Shown piece after piece: positions 46,456 to 57,722 of a stretch of 64,000 nucleotides of DNA. The DNA is from Diplocarpon mali (Eukaryota > Ascomycota > Leotiomycetes > Helotiales > Drepanopezizaceae): positions 228,921 through 292,920 of the forward strand of contig JAENRP010000014.1 of the NCBI GenBank assembly GCA_024741835.1, written 5' to 3'. The position numbers were made by a program, and so were the translations under genes. Each line of letters starts with the position of its first letter. Within the stretch, counting starts at the first letter, position 1. Below the pieces are notes generated by a model that had not been told where the DNA came from, made no database searches, and saw nothing but the letters and a program-made list of their open reading frames with translations.

Positions 46456-46957
46456 TGGTCGTACCAGCAGAGGGAAATTAGAAACGCGGACGCCTTGATT
46501 GCATGACGCAGGACTGCGACAGCTTGATAGAGTATACAGTGAGTTTTCTTACTCGCCCGGCATTCTCGTACTAGGGAATTCCTTTCACGTTGAACTATCG
46601 CTCAATGCGTCCAGGATTTTTGCCCGTGATCACGTGATAGACTTCGGAGCTACAAGTGAGAGACCAATCCGACTTCGCAGTTCTACTTGAATGAGGCTAT
46701 CGCCGGAAGAACATCCATACAGAATGGGTTCGACAAGCTTGCTTGGTTCTTCGTGGAGTAGGCTGTAGTCGTCATCGGGTGTTTTGAAAGCCAAGGGGTT
46801 TAAGCGAAGCCCGGGAAACATCAATACGGAAACATCTCTCGGTTCACCAAGTGCAACTGAGAACGTTTTTGCCGCTAAAGGGCCGAGAAGTCGGATTACT
46901 CCCGCGATGGTCTAGTCTTACAAATCGCCAACCAACCCTACAGCTACCGTTTGCAAC
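46456..46957. other. Intergenic, downstream of the GMC oxidoreductase
   Basis: No gene was recognised. It likely contains the 3' UTR of the minus-strand GMC gene. Confidence 0.45.
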
Positions 46958-49590
46958 TCAAGCATCCTCCTTGATCATGTCAGCGGCCTTCTCAGCCACG
47001 GCGTACAGAGTCGAGGTCAAGTGCCCGCACAATTGAAACGGCAGAATGCCGGCGTCGACAATGCGGACGTTCTCCGTGCCGTAGACCACGAGCCTGTCGC
47101 TGACGACCCCGCCGATGTCCCTGGCCATCATCGCCGTCGTCCCGACGGGGTGGAAGTTGCTGCGGTAGCTGTCCTTGATCCACTGCCCGAAAGCCGCTTC
47201 GTCGGCGTCTTCAGCGAGGACGCTGAGGCCCGGGGAAGACTCCCCTGAGATGATGGCTGCGAGCGGCTCGGCCTTGGCGAGTGTGTTGCGGATGAACCTT
47301 GCGGACTCGACCTGCATGTTGAGGTCGAAGTCGAGCATGAAGAAGTTGGGGTTGATGGTGAGGGCCTCGCGCGGATCGGCCGACTTGATGTGGATGTTAC
47401 CGCGGGAGAAGGGGAGGAGGCTCCAGAACTGCAGGCTGACGTACGAAGCCCCGACCGAGTTGAAGATCCTGCTCGCGGGATCAGTACGGCTCTTCTCGAG
47501 AGACTGGAGATCGCGCCTCGGTGGATGTTGGGGGAAGATCCGCCGCTGCCAAAGTCTCTGGATTCTGGGAGTGGGGATGCACGTACTCAAGGATAGGAAT
47601 GTTTGACTTGAAGATGAGATCGTACTGAATGTTGAAGAATTTCAGGAGATCGGCCTCGGAAACGACATGGTTGCTTGCATTCGCGACCGTTGCGGCGTAC
47701 GAGGGGATCTTGGCAAAGACCGCCTCGGCCAAGCTTGAGAGGTTGCCGCCGTAGATATCTCCCGCGTTCGGATAAGCGACCAGCGATGATGAGCCAGCAA
47801 AACTCGAGTTTCCGCTGTAAGATATTTCGTTGTTCACCTAGCCCATCGTATCAATATGTATCTCGGATCAGATCCCAGCACTCCCAAAGAAATGATCCCT
47901 TCCTTGATTTAACACAACTTACCTGGTCCTGAAGGTTCTCGCCAACGGTGGGAAGGTCAACAACGACCTGGATTCCGAGAGGTTCCAGAATATCCGGGTT
48001 GCCAATGCCAGAGAGCTCAAGGATTCCCGATGATCTGATGGCGCCGGCTGACAAGATGACTTCCTTGCTCGCGAAGATCGTACCGATCGTACCATTGGCG
48101 CTGGTGATCTCGACTCCGCCGGCGACTGCTCCGCTGAGACCGCCAGTCTCCTTCCACAAGATCCTGTTTGCCACTGTGTTTGAGTGCATGACGAGATTGT
48201 TGCGGTTTTCAAAAGGCCAGTAGCTGTCAAGGTCAGCAAAGGGCCGGAACCATCCTCATCAAAGTACATTGACTCTTCAAACACTGTTTTCTCCTCCTTG
48301 ACGAGCGGGAAGGATGTTTGGAACTCTGATGTCGCTTCGTTTACTTACTATGCTCTGGCTGCATCTTCCCGGACATTTCCAGCTTGATCGACTGTTGATG
48401 GGTTGCTGGTCAAGCCCCGCATCTTGCCATCGTTGACATCGTGGCTAAGGAAGAACCCGAGGTTAGTATTGCTTGTTCCCAGAGATCTTTCAGAGCGCTA
48501 GGGTTGACTCGCGAGACGGGAAGCATTTTTGCGAAGAAGAGTCCTTCCCGAGTCTCCTCAGAAAGCTTGTCAGGGGAGATGAACTCCGGCGAACACCTAC
48601 TTCCATGGCTGCCCAAGATGGGCATATGTCTGGTTCAACGTAGTTCCAGCGATAGTCGAATTGGAAATGCTGTTGGCAAATCCAACCTTGAGGGGACCCC
48701 GAAATCCGTGAACTTCTGGATCGTAAGTGATGCCAGTTGCGATCTGCCAGTTGGCAGGGGTCTGGAATTGCTCGGATTTGATGTACTAGGGAACTCAATG
48801 TCAGGGCTCGTATTGCATGTTCGGGTAATGACTCGCAATGGCAGGGATGTTCCGACACGAGGAACATCCACCGAAGAACTTGGTCCCAGGCGAGGTGGAG
48901 ATCTCCAAAAGCTACTTTACAACCAAGCGAGCCGCTCTTAAAAGTTGCATCACCACCCTTTTAAGATTCGGGCTGACGGAGTCATCTTGGACCCTCAGCA
49001 GTAGCCTCGGAGACCTTCGATTCGCTTGGGACGAAGTATCTAGAGTGGTTCCGCGTCGCAGGGATCCAAGGGGAAGGGTTCGAGATCTGAGATCTTACGT
49101 ATGGCAGCAGGCTTTTCCAGTTCCAGCCCGAGTTACCAAGTTCCTCCCACGCGTCGAGTTGCACGTCCTCGGCGCGAGTGTAGGACATTCCTATTCGTTT
49201 TATGAGCCCAGAATCCCGTGAGCAGTCAAGACTACCCGCCTTACCGTTAATCGTGCTGGTTCCACCGATAGCTTTACCTGCCCGCAGAGTCTGCGCTGCT
49301 CCGTTGGCGTAGGTCTGGTTGACGGTCTGGTATGCATAGTCGATATCGGTGCCGAAGGCAAGGCTATATCCTCCGATAGACGATACGTTCGCGTTGTTCA
49401 ATACCGAGTCTCCGGCTTCAATGACTGCCACGGTGATGTTGGGGAGCTCGGAGAGGCGGTTCGCGACCGCGAGCCCGCTCGTGCCGGCTCCAACGATGAC
49501 ATAGTCGTATGTCAGTCCGGTAGTTGGCAGGCCGTGGGTAGTGGCGAGTAGAGAGAGAAACGGGACGAGCGATATGAGTGACGGAGACAT
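46958..49590 (-). CDS. Secreted GMC oxidoreductase (glucose oxidase / aryl-alcohol oxidase family)
   Basis: Seven exons (49590-49245, 49190-49099, 48785-48601, 48444-48349, 48223-47923, 47837-47587, 47468-46958) encode 593 residues, the usual family length. All phases agree. A signal peptide ([20 protein letters not shown]) precedes the FAD fold [20 protein letters not shown] at about 29-48. Further landmarks: [14 protein letters not shown] interrupted by intron 1; [16 protein letters not shown] across intron 2; [50 protein letters not shown]; and the catalytic His region [17 protein letters not shown] and [18 protein letters not shown]. It should be an extracellular FAD enzyme oxidising an alcohol or sugar and producing hydrogen peroxide or reducing quinones. 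Introns are 54, 313, 156, 125, 85 and 118 bp, longer than elsewhere. Intron 2 (48786-49098) is the longest. Confidence 0.9.
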
Positions 49591-51329
49591 CGTGAGAAAG
49601 AAGTTTAGAGCAAGCTTGAGAAGATTCTGATGCCGTGAGATGTGCAGACACGAGGCCTACTTATACTACTCACTCAACCGCTGAAGGGGAGGCTGTGGGT
49701 CTATACGAGAGGACCTGGATTCAACCTACCGCTCCACTCCCATATCAAAACCGATCAGACGTCGAGTCGTCGACTGAGCTATCTCCGTAGGGTCTAGAGA
49801 GAGCCTCCATACTGGTACCGGAACGATCCCACGCCCACTTTAGCTACCGCGGCGCAGTCTCCAAGAGAAAAAGTACTGGGAAAACGGAAGGTCGACACAC
49901 CTTGCATCTAGTGAGAATCTTTTGTTATCCAGAGATGACATCAGGGGCCTATTTCTGCTCTGGCCTAGCTGACTCAGATCATCCCAAAGTGAGAAGCAGA
50001 TCCGCCATGGAATCAATACAGCTGGATGTGGAAGCGCAATGCAGAAATGTGGACTGAAGGAGCACAAAAGGAGGCCAAGGGGGGCAAGGGAGATAGTCAG
50101 ATATGCTATCAGCTTGATTGCACGCCAGTGATAGGGTAGATTGTGAAATGACTGTCAATCTGAACAGTATGAGGTGGCAAAGAAGTTATCGAGAAAGGCA
50201 ACGCTTCGTGAATTGCCTTCCTGGGTTCTGGTCCTATTGCTCCGTGCAATATCAACGCCAAGAATTCATCCTGATTACGGTTTCCCCAAGACATTTCCTT
50301 CATCTGGCATGCGAGAGCCCTTCAAGCACCAGCCCCGATTCGGAAATCCCATGCCCATACTCCCGATTTTCGTATTTTCGGAGGTAGTGGACTTGAAAAA
50401 CCACTTGAAAGTAGGAATTCCGGCCAGTGAGAGAAGTAACCGAAAGCTTCAACCCTTGTTCCAGTAGAAAAATCCAAAAGCGGGTGAAATTTTCTTGTTT
50501 TTGAATGTAATCTCACGGATAGTGGATCATCGATCGTATAGTTCTCAAACCATACGGCCCCCAAAGCTTGCAGTCAGAAGTGCTAGGGAGTATCGCGAGG
50601 ACGTACTCTGAACCACCTTCTGCGGAAAAACCCTCTCGTCAAAGGGAGTGTTGACTCATCAGAGCTCACATATAGCAACTCGGCGACATCACAAGCCTCG
50701 AGCGCTGGGAATGATAGTTGCAGATCGCCAAGCCACGATTCTGGCTCTCGGCGTACGAGGGTGGATACCAGATGGAAGGACGTTCTGCCTAGCTAAGCGA
50801 AAAACAACACTCACCCTTGCAGCATGAGTGTTGTGCTAGTCCATGTATGAGCGCGTGCTTTACTGCGCACTCGCGAAGACATGGCTTCATCTGAACCGAC
50901 CATGCACTCCGGCGATGCTGGCGATGCTGCTAGTCTAAACAAGCATTCGGCGACCATTGCGCCTTATAGATCTCGGTATTAACCTTTTCTTACAGACGTG
51001 CAAGGGTAGCGTCAGCTAATCTTAGGGCGCCGTAGACTAAATCCCTCGATGAGTAAACAAGAGAGGTCTCCTATTCCAAAACCCGGGGGCAGGGGTGCTT
51101 ATACTGCGGGGAATGCCAAGAATCGGATTCTAGCTACGAAACGCATAGCCCGGGTGTAGATTTGCATAAGAAAGTAGTTGGTGTATTACGATTTATCATA
51201 TCGCAAAGCCAAGATCCCTAACTATTTAGAAGACCTCTCAATTCCACGACCCGTACGAATTCATACTTGTGTACATGCAGGAAAGTCACGAGGAATAGAG
51301 ACGACGACTCAATACCAATATACGGAGTC
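49591..51329. other. Intergenic region upstream of the GMC gene
   Basis: No gene was recognised. It contains an imperfect tRNA-like stretch at about 49720-49790 (rejected) and a 10-bp perfect inverted repeat. Composition becomes A+T-rich toward the dispersed repeat. Confidence 0.45.
50804..50834. repeat. Perfect 10-bp inverted repeat with 11-bp loop
   Basis: ACAACACTCA at 50804-50813 and its exact complement TGAGTGTTGT at 50825-50834 could form a hairpin. There is no neighbouring gene and no U-tract to suggest a particular role. Confidence 0.8.
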
Positions 51330-52015
51330 TCCTACAAAACTGCAGAATCTTGAAGAGTCTGCAGAGCCGAGACTAAGTCCTTTCGGCTGTAAGATAATCA
51401 ACCCCTAAGTCGAATAAAGCTAGAACTTTTGAAAACGTCGGAAGAATTTTTCTCTCTCTTTATATACTACCTTTTTAAAAATATCCTTTACTTTCGACCT
51501 CTACTTACGTACTCTGAGATTGTGCAGATATATACCTCTAATTAAAGGGAAGGCTCAATAAAGGATATAGAGGGGAAAGGGCAAGTTATAGTATGTAAGA
51601 AGGAGAAGGACAAGGAGAAGGAAAAGGATATATCTTAACAGTTTTATTTCGAGTCCATAAGAAAGGTTACAAGTAGTAAGAGCCGCCGCCAATTAGTAAG
51701 ACGCTGAGTAAAACCGTGTAAATAGCTGCTATTAGCGTAAAGGGCTTATATTAGAATAAAGAACTTAAGGCGACTCTATTCATCAAGGCACCTTTTAGAA
51801 ACATACTCGCCTGAGACTTAAAGGAAACAACTATTAATTTAGATTGGTTGGACTCTTATCTAAGGAATCAGGAATGATAGTTTTAATAAGCTGAATAGTA
51901 AAGATACAAGGAAATTTTAGGCTAGTTTATCGTTAAATATAAACCCAACTATAACGTTTTTCTCTCATGCTATATAGTTTAGAACTAGTATAGCATATTA
52001 AATGGGAAAAAAAGA
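51330..52015. repeat. Dispersed A+T-rich repeat, copy 3 of 3
   Basis: Same landmarks and orientation as the copies at 1150 and 4320, about 47 kb away. It has one 3' unit only. No ORF. Confidence 0.75.
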
Positions 52016-53839
52016 AAGTCACTATAAAGTATAGCTCTCAGCGTTCTAGCACCGCTTGAGACGCAGCTACCTTGGCAAGCGTGGTTTACCTTTATAGTTG
52101 GTTATGTAGTCAGCATTTTAAGAGTGTAGAGTATGGTCAAATCAGATAAAGCCGATAGTACTGTATCTACCTAATCGTATCTGTGCAATGCTAGAAAGCT
52201 TACTATGGCATTCGGCATTGTGAGCCGAGATCCTGTTACAATACTCTCTTCTCTTCTCGTAGACAGTGGGTCAAAGCCATGGCAGAAATTGATTTACATG
52301 GTAAGAGTTTTCACTATTTGAAAATGGCAATCGCAGTAATCCGAACGGTTTAAGTAATAAAGATGAACAAATTCAGGCTACATATACATGCCTGGTAGAT
52401 GTACCTATATATTAGACAGTGAAATCTGCACCGGACAGTTTGCTTATCATTCGGCTTTAAGAATTTGTACGTAAAGATACCGACAAGTTATACCCTTCTT
52501 TCCCTGGTGTTAGGGCAGTAATCAGTAGCTTACTTCATCCGCTGTCTGCGTAAGAAAGAATAGGGGCATGATATGGTCGAGAGAGTATACGAATAACTGT
52601 ACCTTCCACTTTCATTCATCATATCCTGGGAGTTTTTCGTTGAAGAAGAAAGATGTCCGACAGAGGAACAATGGCCTTGGTCGGGCCGGTCAACAAATTA
52701 AGCAACATGACTAGATGAATTATTTCTTAGTAAATGAATTGTTCGGAATACCTAGCAGTCGGTTTCTAACACACTTTCAAGTGGGTAGAGACCCAGTACT
52801 TTCCCATGAGTAAGCTGGAGCTGAGTAATAAAAAAGATAAAATAGCATCCAAGCCGCACAAGGCCGGATGTGGTTCAGAAGTGGGTTTCAAAGCTCAGAT
52901 TTAGAAATCAAAAATGCAATTGAACACGGAGTTCGAGGTCTCAGCTATGGCTCGCATCAAAAAGAAGTGGCTTGGTATATTTGAGGGCCATCAAGATCCT
53001 CGGGAGGATCTACATGTTGCGGGAGTCGGCAGGCCGGTCCAGCCCGCTATTATACAGAGGAAAGAGCGAAGTTTTGCCGGCTTGACATTGCAACCAATGT
53101 AATTCGTAAGCTTTGCGAACCAACCCCAGTTCTACCTCCAGAAATACATCTTTCCAGTGGCGATTAGGAAAATGAGAGCTGATAACGGAGACCAGCAAAG
53201 AAAATGACTCCAGGATTCCCGATTTCCTTTCACGAAGCGGTGCCATTGATTGATAGATGATACCGCGCCGAGTGATTGACATACCGAGAGATGGCCCAAG
53301 GAATGAAACCGGACAACCGACCTGAATAGACATAAATCGAGCTGGAGGAACCTGATGGAGGATGTTCCGTGCCAGAGAGGAAGCATGAGATAGCGAGCAT
53401 GTTCCGTTTTAGATGCTTAAAGGGCCGAACAGCGTGCTCAAATTTGAGTCAATAATGCCGCCAAAAATAGACTTGGATAGATAAACTTCGAATCGCTGAA
53501 ATTTGAGCTACTCGAAAATAGACCATAGATCGAGAGGATAGCGTCTAGAAACTACAGACAAGGATTTTGAAAAAAAAAACAAGGGACCAAAATTCCGAGG
53601 ACATCAGGGGCGTAAGTTTCTGTAGGAGGGACTAAAGTACGTCTGACACTTCGGAAGAGGTATCTTACACGGTGCACAAATAAACAAACAGTGCGGTTTA
53701 GGCGCTTTACTATTGGAAATCTATTGATATTGCATCCTTTCAGACCTCAAATAATGAAAACGAGAAGCGGACAGTCGAATACCAATACTTTGCCCAATTA
53801 CAATCACAACTAGATTCTGTGGAACTTCGCAAGTGTGTA
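52016..53839. other. A+T-rich intergenic region
   Basis: Degraded, probably RIP-affected sequence without a convincing frame. Short ORFs at 52914-53386 overlap on both strands and lack known domains. Confidence 0.45.
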
Positions 53840-54790
53840 TCATATCTTCCCATTTCGTTTGAGTCCCTCGTACAACGCCCAAGCCGCCAGTGCTTTTGCG
53901 TCTCTAGCAGCCTCGCACCACAGATCTTCTAACTTGACGAGTTTAAGGGTAATCTATTACTCCAAATTAGCACACTTCCTTGATGTTAGAGGCCATTGAG
54001 TACAAGAGCTGACGTGTGGATGAGAACTCCACTGACCTTTTCGCCTTCGTCTCGTAGCCCTGTCAACTTCCCTGTCCACTCTTTCAATTGCTCCCTAGGG
54101 ACTCTCTTTTCGTGGAGAAAGATAGGAATGTACTCGTCACAGCCGCCGGCGCTCGGAAACATGGCCCTAGGGCTCAGTTCTTCGCCCGTAGCATTTTCCG
54201 GAATCGTCAGCTCGCTCAAGTTGATCAGCTCGTGCTCGGGAATCTCAAGACCAATCTCTTCTTGGATTTCCTTTGCAGCAGCTCCAGAAAACGACCCATC
54301 ATCGACCATCCCTGCCGGCAATTCAACGAAATTCAATCCTCCAGCCGCTGCACGACTCTGAACAGTCAATATCACGTGCTTCTCTTTCTGACTATTCAGA
54401 GGCAAGTCATCTGGTTGTAATAGGACCATCATGCCGACACTGGCACCCCTCAAGAAGATAGCACCAGGAAGTGACTCACCCCTGGAGTTGGTGATATTTG
54501 CAACGATCTTCATGAAACCTATTCGTTCGCCGAATCGGTCGATGGCCTGAATTCTGATGTCCCGCAGTACATAAGGGCTACCGTGAAAGATGTGCTTTGG
54601 TTTGTTTTGAAGTGCCATATTCGATTGCAGAGTCGTAATCCAGTTCTATCTCCGGTCTTCAATAGTGCGCGACTTAGCCTGCAGGGGTTCAGGTTACCTT
54701 GAACGCTGGAAACGCGAGTACTTCATCTTTAGAAAGGCCATCGACAAGCCTCACAGGTACATTCGTACCAGGAAGACTGAATGAACTCAT
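53840..54790 (-). CDS. Nudix hydrolase, ADP-sugar diphosphatase-like (NUDX14/NUDT14 type)
   Basis: Three exons (54790-54698, 54645-54037, 53953-53840) encode 271 residues. Introns of 52 and 83 bp are in phase 0. Exon 1 supplies MSSFSLPGTNVPVRLVDGLS and the conserved FPAFKNWITTLQ join. The core has DRFGERIGFMKI, then the Nudix box ELPAGMVDDG followed by SGAAAKEIQEEIGLEI. The two Glu of the EExG metal site are present. The loop before it is about one residue shorter than the usual Gx5Ex7REUxEExGU spacing, and the first Glu is replaced, which is common in this subfamily. GGCDEYIPIFL and the tail DAKALAAWALYEGL fit ADP-ribose, ADP-glucose or UDP-glucose pyrophosphatases. The role is likely cytosolic nucleotide-sugar cleavage to AMP or UMP plus sugar phosphate. 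Confidence 0.88.
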
Positions 54791-55750
54791 CCCGGTCGTA
54801 AGAGCTTTCGTTTTCGGAGGAAATACTAATTTCGCAAGCCTTAGGCTTCTTCTGTGCATTTGCGTCGCTTTTGAATGTAGCCGGACGCTTTGAATTGATT
54901 ATGAATCTTGGTGAGGGCAGTATTTCTGCTAGTAATCATCAAGTCCCATCATGAAGAGCAACTATTTTCGATCCGCGTTGTTGGTTGATATATGTGTTCA
55001 CGCATTCTAGGCTTCGTTTTGCGATGGATACTGAGGCTAAATCTCCAGGCTAGTCAGTGAGAGGCTATCGACGAGTAGAGCACACGTGAGTCTACAAGAG
55101 CTTAGAGATCAATCGTGGCTAGCGTCCGCAAGACTAGAATCTAGACTCAGCTCATAAAGAAATGACACACAGTTTGGACGGGGGATTTCAAAATCGAACA
55201 ACAGAGTGGGCTTTCGATGTGTTCTTACATCACGTGGTGTACACGTTCCGCAGGTATACTTATCCTTGAGGTGTATCGTCGACCAGGATCTGAAAGGACT
55301 GAAGGGGGAGTCTTATGAGTTCAATATAGCAAGTTTTGGCCTTAAGAGATTCTTATATGGCAAGCAATCTCTACCTAGGTTGTCTCCGCCTCCATACCTA
55401 GGCCAAATCTAGTGAGGGCATTTCCTCTCGTTAATCATACTATGTCGGGAAAGTCATCTAATCACTTGAGCTGCCTCTGACATAGACTGCATATTTAGTT
55501 TTGGGTTCGTATATTACGTTTCTTTGGTGGCCGCCATGGAAAGCGATATTTTCAGGTGGAGAGAGAATGAGACTTTTTCAGATAGATGCTGTGGTTTTAG
55601 TCTTTGCGCTGAAGATGCGAAAGTAATTCAACTGTGCTGGCATAAAAGCGAAGAGCACCACAGAGCTGAACACAATCTGTACTTGCAATTACGTTGCCTC
55701 ATTCCTGAGCCAAGGCCTTCTTCAAGCTTTCAACACATCAGTGTAGGGCT
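54791..55750. other. Intergenic region between the Nudix gene and the ACC-synthase-like ruin
   Basis: No gene was recognised. Short frames at 55206-55412 and 55524-55754 have no domain; the latter overlaps the pseudogene's last exon on the other strand. Confidence 0.45.
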
Positions 55751-57326
55751 TTAACTTGAGACTCTGACATACCTTTCAATCTCAAACCGCAACTCGTCTT
55801 CCAGCACCGCAAATGTTATCCTGAACCAGCCCGGCTCCTCGCTTTGAAATGCTTCCCTAGCAGCCAACCAGACCTCATATTGAATCATTTTCATGCTAAT
55901 ATGCGCTCTTCTGCTAATCTGTCATCTTTCTAGAGCCAGGTAGGTTCAACCAAACAAATATGCCGCAATTTCTTAAAAGATTAGCACAAGGTTGCAATCT
56001 TGGACTGCGCATATACGAAGGTAAGTAACAAATTTTCAGATCCCCGAGCAGATCCACGCAGACTTCATATGCAGCGCTCAGTCTCATGGTCAACAGCTTG
56101 AAGTAGAGACCCAGAAATGTCTCGTCTTGCAAAATAAGGAGCCAGGCTCGGTCAGACATGCTTGAAGCCCAAGAGAATTTCGCAACGGCTGACATGACGA
56201 AGTGCAAGGTGAGATTTATGGAGCGGGATCAACGCGCCTATGCGCAGACCGTTTGAACAAAAGTCCCATTGAATCAGTACCGTTGCCTGTATACCCTGGC
56301 TAAAGAATGCTACCTTGCTCATTCCGTATAGCACATGCACCAGAGACGGCTGGATGAACTTCTCAATCTCGAGAAAAAGAACTGATGTGAGCGGGAGTGG
56401 CTCATGTACATCTTTGCTCGGGAATATAGCTTTGGCATAGATTTCATCACTGTCCTTGATCAGCCCTATCGATGTATCGAGTACAGAAATCATGAATCTA
56501 ATGAAGTGTATTGTGTACTCCTGGCAAAGCTTCAGGTATTCCACTGTTAAGTCAATAACATCTCCCCAGTGGCTTATGGGGGCTGCAGAGCCATAGTGCT
56601 TTCACCTTTACTCCCCGCTTCTCTGCTTCTCTGCTTCGATTGATGCTTCCTCGTGACTAAACAGCTGCCGAGCCAATACTCGTGACCTCGTCCCCATTCA
56701 TTGGCACACATGTCGGTTTAACTCTACAAACGGTCTCGCATCAGCACGGCGGTCTCTGGCCACTTTGAACGACGACGTCTTTGCAATTACTCACCCAGCT
56801 CGATCTCCAAAGTCACCGAGAAAGCCCACACACAACGGCCGAGCTACCAGTATCCCTTCGCCCGGCTCTACGATACAGAAATATAGAGCATCAATGAGTG
56901 AACCGACGCTAATGAAGATATTTACATGTGCCTCTGAAAGCTCTCCCAAGGGTGAAAAGTGCTTGTTCATAAAGCGTTCGAGAGCACCACGTAGTTCGAG
57001 GGTACCGGAAGGGCCATCACCATAAGTAAGCGCTTGGATCGTAGGCATTAAACATCAAAATATGCATCTCTCAAGTACTTTTGGTGTGACGGAGAAGCGT
57101 GAGTTCAAGAAAGTCGCGATTTCTGCTTGCCTAAGTTCGCGATCAACTCCACACAATATCAACAGATATCTTTGGGAAACGAACATCATTTTGTTTTCGG
57201 CTAGACCGTCATCACAACTCCCGTCTCGTTGCTTTCTGAATATTGGTCGGTGAACACTGCACCCATAAGATTTCGGCTTTCGTTTGGCGTGATTTTTGCC
57301 ATCGCTCGAGTCGAGAGCGATGTCAT
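55751..57326 (-). pseudogene. ACC-synthase-like PLP aminotransferase, decayed
   Basis: A whole gene skeleton is readable. The start is the ATG at 57326 (MTSLSTRAMAKITPNESRNL, then FTDQYSESNETG). A frame change leads into GLAENKMM and EIATFLNSRFSVTP. Then come ALTYGDGPSGTLELRGALER and GEGILVARPLCVGFLGDFG (57000-56800). VKALWLCSPHKPLGRCY is followed by a TGA and a frameshift. DEIYAKAIFPSKDVHEPLPL, SLVHVLYGMSK, CSNGLRIGALIPLH, AKFSWASSMSDRAW, NCGIFVWLNL and AFQSEEPGWFRITFAVLEDE follow. Two positions where introns are expected lack a proper splice site: no GT after IHFI at about 56505, and GG instead of AG before DFCSNGL at about 56258. The family covers 1-aminocyclopropane-1-carboxylate synthase and related fungal aminotransferases. 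The gene is dead in several independent ways. Confidence 0.82.
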
Positions 57327-57722
57327 GTTGAACGTATTGGCGGCGTAATGAACGTGAGAATGACCGTGGAAATCCACCATTGAATAGCTTCTGAACATTG
57401 CGATTTTTACCGATCGAGGCGACCATAAATGCGACGCGAAAACGGTCGAGGCTGATGATTGGTGCTGATTGTGGATCAGGAATTGTTTCATGGATTTTTC
57501 CATGCAGCAAGGAAAGAATTATAACGATGCATCAGGCTTCCAAAAGGTGCCCGGATGCATAATGGTCATGATGTAGAAACTAATCCAGAGAGTGAGGTGT
57601 TATGCAGGATAAAATACCATATATTTGAATGAGACTTCACTCATCGTCCGACTTCATATGATTGCTATTTAATTGCATCAAGAATCGTGATATTATACAG
57701 TCCAACGCCAATTTTATTTCAT
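57327..57722. other. Intergenic spacer, CCT theta 3' side
   Basis: No gene was recognised. It likely holds the 3' UTR of the minus-strand chaperonin gene and the former promoter of the aminotransferase ruin. Confidence 0.45.

Noticed and set aside
49720..49790. tRNA-like stretch (A-box-like TAGCTCAGTCGAC and B-box-like GGTTGAATCC on the minus strand)
   Set aside because: The acceptor and T stems do not pair in any arrangement I tried, and the box spacing is wrong without an invented intron.
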